This document shows, piece after piece, positions 1-8,931 of a stretch of DNA of 64,000 bases. This DNA comes from Bowmanella sp. JS7-9 (GTDB lineage: Bacteria > Pseudomonadota > Gammaproteobacteria > Enterobacterales > Alteromonadaceae). The notes under the pieces were generated by a model. The model was not told the origin of the DNA and searched no databases. It saw only the letters and a program-made list of their open reading frames with translations. The position numbers and the translations under genes are program-made. Location: positions 62,001-126,000 of the forward strand of contig NZ_JXSY01000011.1 in assembly GCF_004329715.1 (NCBI RefSeq). The letters are read 5' to 3'. Positions within the stretch are counted from its first letter, which is position 1. Each line of letters opens with the position of its first letter.

Positions 1-1318
1 GGAAGTTGAAAAACTTCTGTTGATAGTCATTAGGCGACTGACTAGCAAAAAATACAACAATCCCTTTTGAACGACCTTCACGAATTATCCTTTCAAGGAA
101 TATATTCTTTTGACCTAGATAATTGTGTGCCTCATCGATGACCAGAATTGTTCGAATGGTTCTTCTTCCTGACTGCACAGGGCTATCCGGAAGAGACGCC
201 ATTTCCTTATAAAGTCGTTCGATTATTAAATAACCAACCAGCTCTTTAAGTACGGGCATCGCATGAACATCTACTAAAAACGAACGGTTTGATACCTTCT
301 CAATCGGCGCAATGTCACTGCCATGTCCCCAGAATAGGTTGAAGTCTGAAAGGTCTCTTAGCACTTCAATTAGACTGTCGTCTTTCTTCCCTTCCTCTTC
401 GTACATCTCCTGAACAATGTTCAAAACATCTCGAAAATCAGGGAACGGTAATGGCATATCTGAACGTTTAGCATACGCTGCTCGAATAGCTTCGGTTAGT
501 GCACCCTTCTGCACAACACCAAGCTTTGAATTAATCGAAGCAAAACTTTCAGCTTTTTCCCGAGCTGAAATATTTATAGTTTGTTCATCATACGAAGGCA
601 GTACAAATGGATTTATAGGTAATGTTTGATTTCCTTGCAATAGTCGGTATGGGGTCACTTTTGCGACATCTAAGAATTTTTGGTTATCAACAACATCACC
701 TTTGTAATCAAAGAAGATAAAGTTAGTTTGGTAGTTTGATTGCGTCCTAATATCCGCAAGGATTTTCAATAAAAATTGGGTTTTGCCGACACCAGGCTTA
801 CCCATAATTGCTAAATGCGAATTTGCATGCTTTGCTGTGTTGTTAAGCTCAAGTAGCTGGTCTTTCTTGTCTAAGATAGTCTTTCCAATAAAGATATCCA
901 AACCAGTCCCTTTAACTTCTTTACGGCCTGAGAACTGCACCATATCAGTAATTTTCTTCAAGAAAATCTCAGCATCTTTGTTTGAGTCATCAAACATAGC
1001 TGTCAAATGTTTGCTACCGTTATCAATGTGATCTTTTATTAGTGACTTATTCGAATAAAACTCATCTTCGGAAAGTTCTTTAATACCATGAACAAAACTG
1101 AGTACGGTTTTAAAAAAAAGCTCATCAGAGCCAATAAAAGTTGGTCTTTTTATTTCAGGACCAGAAAAGTCAGTACTCCTAGGTACATTCTTACCGTCTA
1201 CTGCAATGGAGACAGAAAATGCAATTCTGGCTAAAACATATTTTTCAAGCTTAGTTTCGAAGCGAAGACCACTGAGAATCTCATCAGATAGAACCGACGT
1301 ATATAATCTATCAGCCAT
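1..1318 (-). CDS. DndE-like domain fused to HerA/FtsK-type ATPase (partial, 3' end outside window)
   Basis: The reading frame starts with ATG at 1318, overlapping the dndD-like stop as TAATG, and stays open for 439 codons to the window edge, so the C-terminus is missing. Residues 1 to about 105 resemble DndE, the small DNA-binding protein of phosphorothioation systems: a Leu/Arg-rich helix, a RIAFSVSI segment, and a terminal HIDNGSKHL motif like the conserved His/Gly motif of DndE. Residues about 160-439 form a HerA/FtsK-class P-loop ATPase: Walker A GKPGVGKT at 173-180, Walker B ILVIDEAHN at 391-399, followed by the ASQSP segment typical of the class. Such ATPases move along or pump DNA. Inference: the DndE-like part recognises DNA and the motor acts with the DndD-like neighbour. 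No DndA, B or C is next to it. The ATPase call is strong; the DndE call rests on pattern recognition only. Confidence 0.8.
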   Translation of the reverse strand, partial: MADRLYTSVLSDEILSGLRFETKLEKYVLARIAFSVSIAVDGKNVPRSTDFSGPEIKRPTFIGSDELFFKTVLSFVHGIKELSEDEFYSNKSLIKDHIDNGSKHLTAMFDDSNKDAEIFLKKITDMVQFSGRKEVKGTGLDIFIGKTILDKKDQLLELNNTAKHANSHLAIMGKPGVGKTQFLLKILADIRTQSNYQTNFIFFDYKGDVVDNQKFLDVAKVTPYRLLQGNQTLPINPFVLPSYDEQTINISAREKAESFASINSKLGVVQKGALTEAIRAAYAKRSDMPLPFPDFRDVLNIVQEMYEEEGKKDDSLIEVLRDLSDFNLFWGHGSDIAPIEKVSNRSFLVDVHAMPVLKELVGYLIIERLYKEMASLPDSPVQSGRRTIRTILVIDEAHNYLGQKNIFLERIIREGRSKGIVVFFASQSPNDYQQKFFNF

Positions 1319-3312
1319 TATTTTTCCTCCCAGAAGTAGCCGGTTTTAAGAGTTGTGAGCTCTTGTTGGTGATTAAAAACTAAACTAGCAGCGCCACTAA
1401 GATGGCTTTCTAGTACTTTAAAGTAGTTTTCATCAATCTCCGTATCTGTGGAAAGAATAATGACTTGATCACCTGCATTCGGAAAATAATTTCTAATAAT
1501 ATTGTCGCGATGCGTACTGTCCAGACGAGATAAAGGTGTATCAATGATAATTGGCAAATTTAGCTGACTTGTTTGAGAAAGTCCCCAAAGCAAAGACAAT
1601 GCAAATACTTCCTTTTCCCCGGCGGACAAGCCTGACTTCTTAATTTCATGGCCATTTCGATCTGAAATTTTAACTTCATAGCTCTTCTCATCTATAGTGA
1701 TATCTTTAATTAAACCACTTTTTGATGAGAGCAACTTGTACATCTCAAAGGTCTTTTCTTGAAGTAGATGAACTTTGCTTTTCCGCATTCTCACAATAAA
1801 CTGGTTGAGCAATCCTGCAATTGCATCACACTCATTGATAAAATCGCTTTTCTCTTTCGATACATTATGCTTTTCGTAAAGCTTTTCGATTTCAAATTCA
1901 ATTTCACGAACTTTCTTCTCTAAAGAAAGAATATCTTCTTCAAGGATCCGAAGTTGCTCAGTTTTACGTCCAATCTGAGTTGCACAGCTCTCCATTTCTT
2001 CTTGGAGTTGGCCGAAAAGCTCTTGCTCACTTTCAGTTGCACTGCCGCTATTAAGCGAAGATTCAATCTTTTTAAGTTCAACCTCCAGTTCCTGTTTTTC
2101 TTCGACCAGAGGCTTAATCAAAAAGACATCACTATTCTCAAGCTCTTCAATTTTTTGAAGAATCCTCGCAGCATCGCGATCCGAAAGATTAAGTAGTTTA
2201 TCAGTAGCTGCTTGAGCATCACCCTCACGTAAAAGGTTGAAAATCCGCTTCTCAAGTTCAACCATTTTCTCATCTGATAATCTTTCGTTGTAAATTGGCT
2301 CAGGCTCTTCTACAACTCTGACAATCTTTTTAGCTAATTCCTCTGCGTGTTCTTTAATCGCCTCACCCTGGAGTGATTCTCTTTCATTTTCAATTTGTTG
2401 ACGGATCCCATCAAAAAAACCACCTAACAAACTAAAAGGTAAACTTTTCTCACACAGTCCACGGATTTCATTTTCTAACTGTCCTAACCTGTTAGAGGTT
2501 TGAATCCGTCTTTTCTCTGCTTCACGAATAGCATCTCTGCTTTCAGGATCGCGGTTAAAAGTAGCTTGAAAACGCTTTTTAGCTTCATCGTACTGTTCCT
2601 TAAAAGCAGTCAAATCTTCTTTTATTTCATCACGTTCTCGGTTAAGTCGAGTATATTTAGCCTGCTCTTTTTTGAGTTCACTTTCTTTAAATGTCAAATC
2701 TTCGTCAGATATCTCAACGAACCCTTTGCGCTCTTCTTGCTTTAAATAAAGTAAATCGCTGGAAAGCTGGTTGATATTCTGAATACCAAGTGCCGCTTCT
2801 AGTGATGACTTTAACCTTACTTCTGAGTGGTCGTCCGCCGCAATTTCTTGAATTTTTTCACCGTCAAAAAAGAAAAACTGCGTGATACCTGGGGGAACAG
2901 TTGCTCTTATAAAATCTTGCCACATCTGCTGATTTTGAACTGACACTCGTTTCCCATCTTTAACGACGACCAAACGTTCATTCAGATCTTTAGCCTTCGG
3001 GCTTTCGATTACACCAGAACTCCATGAACGTTTTACAATCAGCTCACTACCATCATCCAGTTCAGCGGTTAATTCAAAACTAACTGCCGCATTTCCTTTG
3101 GCTATTTCTTTACGGTTAATTGCACGGAAAATTTCATCTGCTTTACCACCATAAAGACAGTAGTTGATACTCTCCATGATGGATGTTTTACCGGCCCCGT
3201 TCATACCGCCTATTAAGAAAATCGACTTCCCATTTTCACTGTCTGGAAAATGAATCTCGGTAGGAAACTGAAATGACTTATAATTCTCGATTGAAAGCTT
3301 TCTGAACTTCAT
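1318..3312 (-). CDS. DndD-like SMC/Rad50-type ATPase
   Basis: This 664-aa protein has the split ABC ATPase layout of DndD/Rad50/SbcC. Walker A (GMNGAGKT) is at residues 36-43 and a run of four Phe then DGEKI near 146-155 is typical of DndD. A long central coiled coil covers about 200-540, the ABC signature LSAGE is at 562-566, and Walker B plus D-loop (IIIDTPLSRLD) is at 588-598. In Dnd systems DndD is the DNA-dependent ATPase that works with DndC and DndE; here it sits between a 62-aa small gene (overlap of 4 bases) and the DndE/HerA fusion. Without DndABC in view it probably serves a methylation-based system instead. Length and motifs are complete, so the protein looks functional. It could also be annotated as a generic AAA/SMC-like ATPase. 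Confidence 0.85.
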   Translation of the reverse strand: MKFRKLSIENYKSFQFPTEIHFPDSENGKSIFLIGGMNGAGKTSIMESINYCLYGGKADEIFRAINRKEIAKGNAAVSFELTAELDDGSELIVKRSWSSGVIESPKAKDLNERLVVVKDGKRVSVQNQQMWQDFIRATVPPGITQFFFFDGEKIQEIAADDHSEVRLKSSLEAALGIQNINQLSSDLLYLKQEERKGFVEISDEDLTFKESELKKEQAKYTRLNRERDEIKEDLTAFKEQYDEAKKRFQATFNRDPESRDAIREAEKRRIQTSNRLGQLENEIRGLCEKSLPFSLLGGFFDGIRQQIENERESLQGEAIKEHAEELAKKIVRVVEEPEPIYNERLSDEKMVELEKRIFNLLREGDAQAATDKLLNLSDRDAARILQKIEELENSDVFLIKPLVEEKQELEVELKKIESSLNSGSATESEQELFGQLQEEMESCATQIGRKTEQLRILEEDILSLEKKVREIEFEIEKLYEKHNVSKEKSDFINECDAIAGLLNQFIVRMRKSKVHLLQEKTFEMYKLLSSKSGLIKDITIDEKSYEVKISDRNGHEIKKSGLSAGEKEVFALSLLWGLSQTSQLNLPIIIDTPLSRLDSTHRDNIIRNYFPNAGDQVIILSTDTEIDENYFKVLESHLSGAASLVFNHQQELTTLKTGYFWEEK

Positions 3313-3497
3313 GCTTTTGACTCCTCGATCGAAGAGCTATTCACAATTTCACGTAAAGCATCGTATATTCCCGTCCGCCGCTCTTTAAACTCAAAATCCC
3401 TTTCTGTATCTAATAGCTTTATGACTTTATCAAAGCTGACACGGTGCTGAGAGCAAAGTTCAGCAAGCAACTTTTTATCATCATCATTCAATTTCAT
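3309..3497 (-). CDS. Small DNA-modification-system-associated protein
   Basis: A 62-aa, charged, helical protein whose start shares a base with the hsdS-like stop (TAATG) and whose stop overlaps the dndD-like start (ATGA), so it is certainly translated as part of the operon. No catalytic motif, signal peptide or membrane segment is visible. The first half reads like a small helical bundle (CSQHRVSFDKVIKLLDTERD). Similar short proteins occur between specificity and DndD-type genes in mixed modification loci and are named only by that association. Its role is unknown; a stoichiometric adaptor between the methylase complex and the ATPase, or an inhibitor, are both possible. I would call it functionally unassigned. 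Confidence 0.8.
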   Translation of the reverse strand: MKLNDDDKKLLAELCSQHRVSFDKVIKLLDTERDFEFKERRTGIYDALREIVNSSSIEESKA

Positions 3498-4879
3498 TAG
3501 ACTGCTCCCTCAATCAGTTCTTCCACCATTCTTTTCGCTTGGTCAAGTAGTTGCTCAGATTCCTTTTTGGCAATTTTTGACTGATTAACCAAATCAGAAA
3601 GCTCAGCCATTTTATCTTCTGTTAAGATCGGAATTTTTAAAGCGGCAATATCCTTGGGTTTCCAATGCACAATAAGTGCACCAGAGCAATCTCTGTCTAT
3701 CTGGAACTGACAAATCGGAGAATTAATTACTAAAGCCAAGTATTCAGATGGTAACGACTCATCCTTTTTCGAGAGCTTCATAATTCCACCGGAGATAATT
3801 CCATCTACAGGCTCATCAACTACATAACAAACACCAACAGTCCCATCTTTGGTTAAAAGAATATCTCCAATTTTAGGCTGATAACTTACCAAGCTATTGA
3901 AAAGTGTCTCTGAGATGTATTTATCACTATTCCCAGTAACAACACCCGTTTTCTTTACATTACTAACTCGAACAAAAAGTTTTCCGCTGCTTGTATATGC
4001 AGGACTGCCAACCTCAATCCCCTTTTGAAAATCAACTAATTCTCGGAGAGGTTTAGACTGAATCATACTCAGATGATTTGCCTGCTGTTTGAAATGGACT
4101 TGAAAATAGTCAGAATCAATCCTGCCGCCGCTAACGACTTCACTAAAACTAGTTTCGTAGCTTTTAGGCCTGTCCAATACCAATTTATCTAGCCCAAGTT
4201 CTTTTATTAGTGCTGATTTGGCACTATCGTATAATTGTTTTGATAGATTTTTTTTCTCAAATGAACTTTTAACTAATTGACTTATAAGATCATGTATTTC
4301 TTTATTTGGAATTGGAATCAACACACTCCTAACAGCATCCTTTGCGATGGTAAGCGGAACCGTTCCAGTAACATGTTTTTCAATGCTTTTTTTTCCGTAA
4401 AATGATTGAAAGTATGCATACAAAAAAAACGTTGAAATTTCTTTACTTGTTCTGATGAGAAATAAATTCATACCGAGGGATACAGGCCTATTTAGCTCAG
4501 GCATTAAATATACCTTACCTGCACTCCCAATTTTATTAATTAGAATTTCACCACCAAAAACCTTCGACTTACTTAGATATTCATACGCATGCTCAGAAAT
4601 ATATTTAACACCTTCTGAGAACTGCTCTTCTTCTAAATCAGCAGTCCTAACCATATAAGCAAAGTCTGGATTATCAAGCAGAGAAACATGACTTTTCAAC
4701 GTCTCATAACTACCGTTTGCGTGATAATCAGTTAATGTTGCAATAAAGCTACCTAACTTTTCAAAGTTTCCTGACTTTATTTTTCTATCAACATTTAAAT
4801 ATTCCGGTTTAAAGAAATCGGCATCAAATCTTCTAACCTCTGCTAGACTAGATACATTAATTTCACTCCAAACTGCCAT
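3497..4879 (-). CDS. HsdS-like DNA specificity subunit
   Basis: The 460-aa protein has the two-repeat layout of type I specificity subunits. A first target-recognition domain is followed by a helical spacer around 195-225 (VKSSFEKKNLSKQLYDSAKSAL). A second recognition domain has the usual FQKGIEVGS and GDILLTKDGTVG elements (about 285-350), and a C-terminal helix (LLDQAKRMVEELI) closes it. It would give sequence specificity to the HsdM-like methylase encoded just upstream, with which it overlaps by one base (TAATG). Two different recognition halves suggest a bipartite target. The N-terminal half is unusual in lacking a clear standard TRD start, so this is a divergent member. Confidence 0.85.
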   Translation of the reverse strand: MAVWSEINVSSLAEVRRFDADFFKPEYLNVDRKIKSGNFEKLGSFIATLTDYHANGSYETLKSHVSLLDNPDFAYMVRTADLEEEQFSEGVKYISEHAYEYLSKSKVFGGEILINKIGSAGKVYLMPELNRPVSLGMNLFLIRTSKEISTFFLYAYFQSFYGKKSIEKHVTGTVPLTIAKDAVRSVLIPIPNKEIHDLISQLVKSSFEKKNLSKQLYDSAKSALIKELGLDKLVLDRPKSYETSFSEVVSGGRIDSDYFQVHFKQQANHLSMIQSKPLRELVDFQKGIEVGSPAYTSSGKLFVRVSNVKKTGVVTGNSDKYISETLFNSLVSYQPKIGDILLTKDGTVGVCYVVDEPVDGIISGGIMKLSKKDESLPSEYLALVINSPICQFQIDRDCSGALIVHWKPKDIAALKIPILTEDKMAELSDLVNQSKIAKKESEQLLDQAKRMVEELIEGAV

Positions 4880-7605
4880 TACTTAACCTCCCAGAAGTCA
4901 AACTTATGCTTTTGAGCAAATCTGACAAATGCCTCAGCAATGCATAGCTGCTCTTCAGGAATAGAAATAACATCGTTTAGATCACTTGCACTCAGATCAA
5001 AGTTAACAAGATCTTGGTTTATTACTGGCTGGCCATCTTCAAATTCAATAAGATTGCCGTCATCATCCGTAAGGTAGTCATAATCACCCGAATTATTTTT
5101 TCCGCCTCGTTCAGAGACTGCCATGAAGATAGGATAATCTAACTTTTTCGCGACTTCCGCATCAATCCAACGCTCTTTAAGCGTTCCGAGCAATTCATCA
5201 TCGTTAAGTAGCAGTTCCAGCTTACCTTTGTTAGTCAATTTTTTAAGCTCAAATTCAGCCTCTGGAATAGCGTTTTCAAGAGACCTAATTGCAGCCTTAA
5301 TTTTCTTGCTTTTCTCTTTTTGGCTGTCTTTTAGTGCTTTTTTATCAGCTTTTAATTTATCTTTAAGTGGTTTTAGTTCAGCATTTAAATCTTTCTTAGT
5401 GCCAGACCAGTTTGCCGAAATCACATCAATTTCTTGTTGAACTGTCATCTCTAACGCTTCAACATCTGAATCAAGATTTTCGAGCTTTTGCTTTTCACCA
5501 AGCAGCTCGCGACGTAAGTCTGAAATCTTGTCTTCTGCTTGTGCAATTAGATCCTCTAAATCTTTGGGTGTTTCATCATCGGCATCTGTAGATTCCACTT
5601 CCTCATCAGCTACTTCATTCTCTATTTCACCAAATGCTTCAAACAGCAATTCTGCAATTTCTTCAGGGATGTTTTCTTCCTGAATGTCTACTTCTGAATC
5701 AAAAGTAGTTAACAATGTTTGAATCTGCGCTTCATAGTCAGGGCACGCTGCCGCAACCTGTTGTTTGATGTTTTGAATATCAGAAAGTTGAGAATCAGTA
5801 TATTTTTGTATAAAGAGAACCGATGTTTTTGTACCAGTATGTGGTTTAAAACTATTAGGATGTAGCCCGACTACAGCCAAAAGTCGCGCTTTTCGTAAAA
5901 TCCATTCACGAATAAAAGCAAGGGAAGAGTTATTAAACTTGCCTTGTGGTAACACAATGGCTGCTCGTCCGCCAGGTTTCAAGAACTTAAGAATTCGCTC
6001 AATGAACAGAACATCACGCTCTTCTTTAGCAGCTTTATCTTTTGCACGTTTTAGTGCTGGCTTGCCAAGTTCATACTGTACTAAGGTTTTTTTATCTTTT
6101 ATCTCGCCTGCAAATGGTGGATTAGCGAGAATAATATCGAACTTTAGCTCGTCAAAATACTTCCAGGCTAAGTCATCGTCTTTGATGACATTTGCTTCAT
6201 CTTCTTTAGCAATTTTATTTTTAATTAGCTTAGAAGATATGAGTTTCTGCATCAGATGCTGACCAGAGCTGGTTTCATACCAACTTCTTGGCTCTAGACT
6301 ACTTACGTCAGGTCCAAATATATTCGTGTGTCCATCGCCTGCAATAAGCATCAAAGCGCGAGAAGTTTTAGCTGCGCGTTCCTCAAAATCAATTCCCCAC
6401 AAATACTTACCTGCATACCTGTGTTTTCTGAGTTCCCTGTCATCGGCACTAGTAGCTGGGTAGCACCATTCCATTGCATGTAGTAAGAAACCGGCTGAAC
6501 CACATGACGGATCCATCACATATTCGGTTCGTTTCGGATTAAGCATACGCACACACATCTCAATGACATGACGAGGTGTGAAAAACTGGCCTTTTTTCTT
6601 TTTCGCTTCTGATGGAAGTAAATATTCAAATGCGTCATCCATTATGCGAAGGTTTGAGCCCATCAAACGTACCCCTTCAATAGGACCAACGCAAACTTGT
6701 AAATGCCGTTTTGTTAGCTCTATATCTTCATTTTCTTTGAATATACCTGGCCACTCCTCACAGGCTTTCCGAAACAATTTATTTATGCGGTCGTAGGTAA
6801 TTTCTGGATCTAAAGCTTTGTGGAACTCAACCTCTTGATTGGGCCTATTTTCTTCAGCTTCTTTCTCATCCCATATTTTTGCAAAGATAAGTTTAAAAAT
6901 TTCATTGAATTCATCTTTGCCACTGTCAGCTAATACTAGTTCTTCAAGATCCTGGACAATTTTTTTGAAGTTGAAACTTCGCTTTAGATGCGCGAGGGTG
7001 CGCTTTGCTTCCAGCACATCTTTTGGCTCCTGGCCACGTTTCGGTAGATCTGTTAATGTATCGTCAAAATTTGCCGGGTAAGGTCGAAATAAAATAATAG
7101 AATCACTACCATTGGACCATACGCCAACAGGCGATCCTTCTGCGTTAAGGTAGCTTTTAAGTTGTTCGATACCATCCTTACGTTTAGGTTTCTTTACTTC
7201 GATTATTATTTTTGGCGTTTGTTTAGTAGCGTCCGTATATACGACGATATCGGCAGCTTTAGTATTCACTTCAGTGCCAAAATGTACGCTTTTTTCTAAT
7301 TCAAGCTCTTCTGGCTTATATTCATAATGGTTAAGCAGCTTATAGACCCACAATTGACGAACTATCTCTTCTGGGTTTGACTTACCTGTTTCATCGAATA
7401 CTTGTACTTCTTCTTTTCCTGATGAGAAAGGGACAAAGCTTTTCATGAAATATTTTGTTTTGCCTGCATCACGGCCTGTAGAAGCAGTTTTAGGATAAAT
7501 TTCGATTATTTGGTGCAAAGGCTTACCAAGATTATCAAACTCTATAAGCTCATATTTTGTTGTTGGATCCTTAAAGATCTTATCCATTATTTCTTTTGTA
7601 ATCAT
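4879..7605 (-). CDS. HsdM-like N6-adenine DNA methylase with N-terminal HsdR_N-type nuclease fold
   Basis: This 908-aa protein is much longer than a usual HsdM (about 500 aa). Residues about 70-170 look like the HsdR N-terminal nuclease domain: D119 in ADIVVYT, then E136 and K138 in IIIEVKKP, matching a PD-(D/E)xK arrangement. Residues about 300-620 are an N6_Mtase domain with the AdoMet motif DPSCGSAGF at 365-373 and the catalytic NPPF at 495-498. An acidic linker and a long coiled coil (about 690-800) follow, then a C-terminal tail probably used for subunit contact. With the HsdS-like protein it should methylate adenine at a defined site. The attached nuclease fold could let the same polypeptide also cut. 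It ends one base into the hsdS-like gene and starts 11 bases after the mrr-like stop. Confidence 0.88.
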   Translation of the reverse strand: MITKEIMDKIFKDPTTKYELIEFDNLGKPLHQIIEIYPKTASTGRDAGKTKYFMKSFVPFSSGKEEVQVFDETGKSNPEEIVRQLWVYKLLNHYEYKPEELELEKSVHFGTEVNTKAADIVVYTDATKQTPKIIIEVKKPKRKDGIEQLKSYLNAEGSPVGVWSNGSDSIILFRPYPANFDDTLTDLPKRGQEPKDVLEAKRTLAHLKRSFNFKKIVQDLEELVLADSGKDEFNEIFKLIFAKIWDEKEAEENRPNQEVEFHKALDPEITYDRINKLFRKACEEWPGIFKENEDIELTKRHLQVCVGPIEGVRLMGSNLRIMDDAFEYLLPSEAKKKKGQFFTPRHVIEMCVRMLNPKRTEYVMDPSCGSAGFLLHAMEWCYPATSADDRELRKHRYAGKYLWGIDFEERAAKTSRALMLIAGDGHTNIFGPDVSSLEPRSWYETSSGQHLMQKLISSKLIKNKIAKEDEANVIKDDDLAWKYFDELKFDIILANPPFAGEIKDKKTLVQYELGKPALKRAKDKAAKEERDVLFIERILKFLKPGGRAAIVLPQGKFNNSSLAFIREWILRKARLLAVVGLHPNSFKPHTGTKTSVLFIQKYTDSQLSDIQNIKQQVAAACPDYEAQIQTLLTTFDSEVDIQEENIPEEIAELLFEAFGEIENEVADEEVESTDADDETPKDLEDLIAQAEDKISDLRRELLGEKQKLENLDSDVEALEMTVQQEIDVISANWSGTKKDLNAELKPLKDKLKADKKALKDSQKEKSKKIKAAIRSLENAIPEAEFELKKLTNKGKLELLLNDDELLGTLKERWIDAEVAKKLDYPIFMAVSERGGKNNSGDYDYLTDDDGNLIEFEDGQPVINQDLVNFDLSASDLNDVISIPEEQLCIAEAFVRFAQKHKFDFWEVK

Positions 7606-7616
7606 TATGATGCCTT

Positions 7617-8531
7617 TTAATTCTCAAAAAATTCTTCGTCTATTTTCTTCAGGTGCAATACCTGCTCGTCTCGACTGCCGATGTTGTATCGCAGCATGAG
7701 CTTGGCTAATTCAGTGCCATTGATAAGGACAATGCGAGTACCTAAGTTTTGTGCTGTCTCGATAGCTGATGTGGTGAAATCTGAGGTAGTAATAAAAATA
7801 CCTTTCTGCGCTTTTTTAAGATTTAGCGCTCCAAAGAAGTCTCGGATGTCACCAGCACTTACGTTTTTGCCTTCGGCATAACGTTTGGCTTGGATATAGA
7901 TTTGATCAACTCCTAGTGGGTCTTGGTCAATTACTCCATCTACACCATTGTCACCGGTTTTACCAAGTGCGTGAGCAGCACCTTCGCCTGTACCGCCATA
8001 TCCCATGGCGACTAGAAGCTCAATTAATAGGTCTTCAAAAAAAGCTGGGGTGACTTTACGGGTTCTATCGAGGATATCTTGCGCTAGTGCATCGTTAATC
8101 TTTTTGTATGCGGCTCTTAGTGCTTCGTCAGGGGTGATTTCTTTATCTGACTCTACGTCAATGCTAGGCGTATCTGATTCATTTGTCTTTTGCTTAAATG
8201 CTACAAATTCATCAAATTGCTTTAGATAGTCATTGTCAATTTTAACACTGGGATCTTGCAAAGCGGATATACCACGAGCGGTGATCACAAAATGTGCTCG
8301 CCGTGTGGTCTCAAGCAAGCCTGCTTTGGTTAGGTAAGTCCTAGCCCAACCAACACGGTTATCAAGAATAGATTGTCTGCCGCTTGGCAGTGTCTCTTCA
8401 CGTTCAGCTTCAGATAGACAGAACTTATCAGCTAACTGATTTATCACATCGCGTAATCTAACTTCTTTGCCATCAGCTTGATGAGCAATTTCGAGAAAGG
8501 GGCGCATGAATTCTTGATAACTTGGTATCAT
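7617..8531 (-). CDS. Mrr-family restriction endonuclease
   Basis: The 304-aa protein begins with an Mrr_N winged-helix domain (residues about 1-95, with the GRQSILDNRVGWARTYL segment). After a polar linker it carries the Mrr catalytic core: an FFEDLLIELL helix, D198 in GVDGVID, and Q214/K216 in YIQAKRY, the D...QxK variant of the PD-(D/E)xK fold. Known Mrr enzymes cut modified DNA; as the first large gene of a modification operon this copy may instead act as the restriction arm or as a phage-modification sensor. The start is supported by an AAGGA element overlapping the stop of the upstream HTH gene, 7 bases before ATG. Confidence 0.92.
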   Translation of the reverse strand: MIPSYQEFMRPFLEIAHQADGKEVRLRDVINQLADKFCLSEAEREETLPSGRQSILDNRVGWARTYLTKAGLLETTRRAHFVITARGISALQDPSVKIDNDYLKQFDEFVAFKQKTNESDTPSIDVESDKEITPDEALRAAYKKINDALAQDILDRTRKVTPAFFEDLLIELLVAMGYGGTGEGAAHALGKTGDNGVDGVIDQDPLGVDQIYIQAKRYAEGKNVSAGDIRDFFGALNLKKAQKGIFITTSDFTTSAIETAQNLGTRIVLINGTELAKLMLRYNIGSRDEQVLHLKKIDEEFFEN

Positions 8532-8540
8532 ACAACGTCC

Positions 8541-8714
8541 TTATTTTTGTTTTTGTTCTTCAATCCACTTTTCTAAATCGGTCCGCCTAAAGCGCCAACT
8601 TCCACCTACTTTAAAACCAGGAAGTTTACCTTCACTTGCTAGTCTGTAGGTGGTCTTTTCATTCAGCTTTAGGTACAAAGCGACCTCTTGAATGGTCATT
8701 ATTCCATCATTCAT
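8541..8714 (-). CDS. Small excisionase/AlpA-type helix-turn-helix protein
   Basis: A 57-aa ORF (MNDGIMTIQEVALYLKLNEK...) read from the minus strand. It has the MerR/excisionase-type winged HTH pattern: TIQEVALYLKLNEKTTYRLASEGKLPGFKVGG, then the tail WRFRRTDLEKWIEEQ. This family includes AlpA and phage Xis proteins, as well as small regulators that head defence operons. Its stop overlaps the ribosome binding site of the mrr-like gene, so the two are translationally coupled. It is the first gene of the leftward operon and is divergent from tnsA across a 361-bp AT-rich gap, which suggests it controls the operon or both directions. A second ATG six codons in is an alternative start. Confidence 0.85.
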   Translation of the reverse strand: MNDGIMTIQEVALYLKLNEKTTYRLASEGKLPGFKVGGSWRFRRTDLEKWIEEQKQK

Positions 8715-8902
8715 GGGTGTTTCTCATGCATTGAATATGGCTAGGATATGAGAAAATTGCGGAAAATGCCATTGTCATTCTATTAATTACTTAAATATTA
8801 AGTCGTTACCAACTTTTGCCATCTCTTTTTAAAAGAAACACTTACAAATTATGTCATTTTTTAAATGGCAAAAAATTCCGATTTTTATAAAAAATTCGTT
8901 TT

Positions 8903-8931
8903 TTGACAGAAAGTATTAATTCCTTTATATT
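8903..8931 (+). promoter_or_regulatory. Near-consensus sigma-70 promoter for tnsABC
   Basis: TTGACA at 8903-8908 (perfect -35), a 17-base spacer, and TATATT at 8926-8931 (-10, five of six). It points at tnsA, whose ATG is about 140 bases downstream of the expected start site. This is an unusually strong promoter for a transposase operon, so repression, for example by TnsB or the HTH protein, would be expected. Confidence 0.7.

Noticed and set aside
1-3312. Canonical Dnd phosphorothioation locus
   Set aside because: DndC, DndA and DndB are not seen between or beside the DndD- and DndE-like genes in the window.
4879-8531. Complete type I restriction-modification system
   Set aside because: There is no HsdR with helicase motifs; only an HsdR_N-like domain is fused to the methylase, and the remaining genes are of Dnd and Mrr type.
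8771-8863. Two sequences (ATTGTCATTCTATTAATTA and ATGTCATTTTTTAAAT) as left transposon end
   Set aside because: They resemble the 17-bp repeats only loosely, lie in AT-rich DNA and have the same orientation as the right-edge copies, whereas opposite ends should be inverted.
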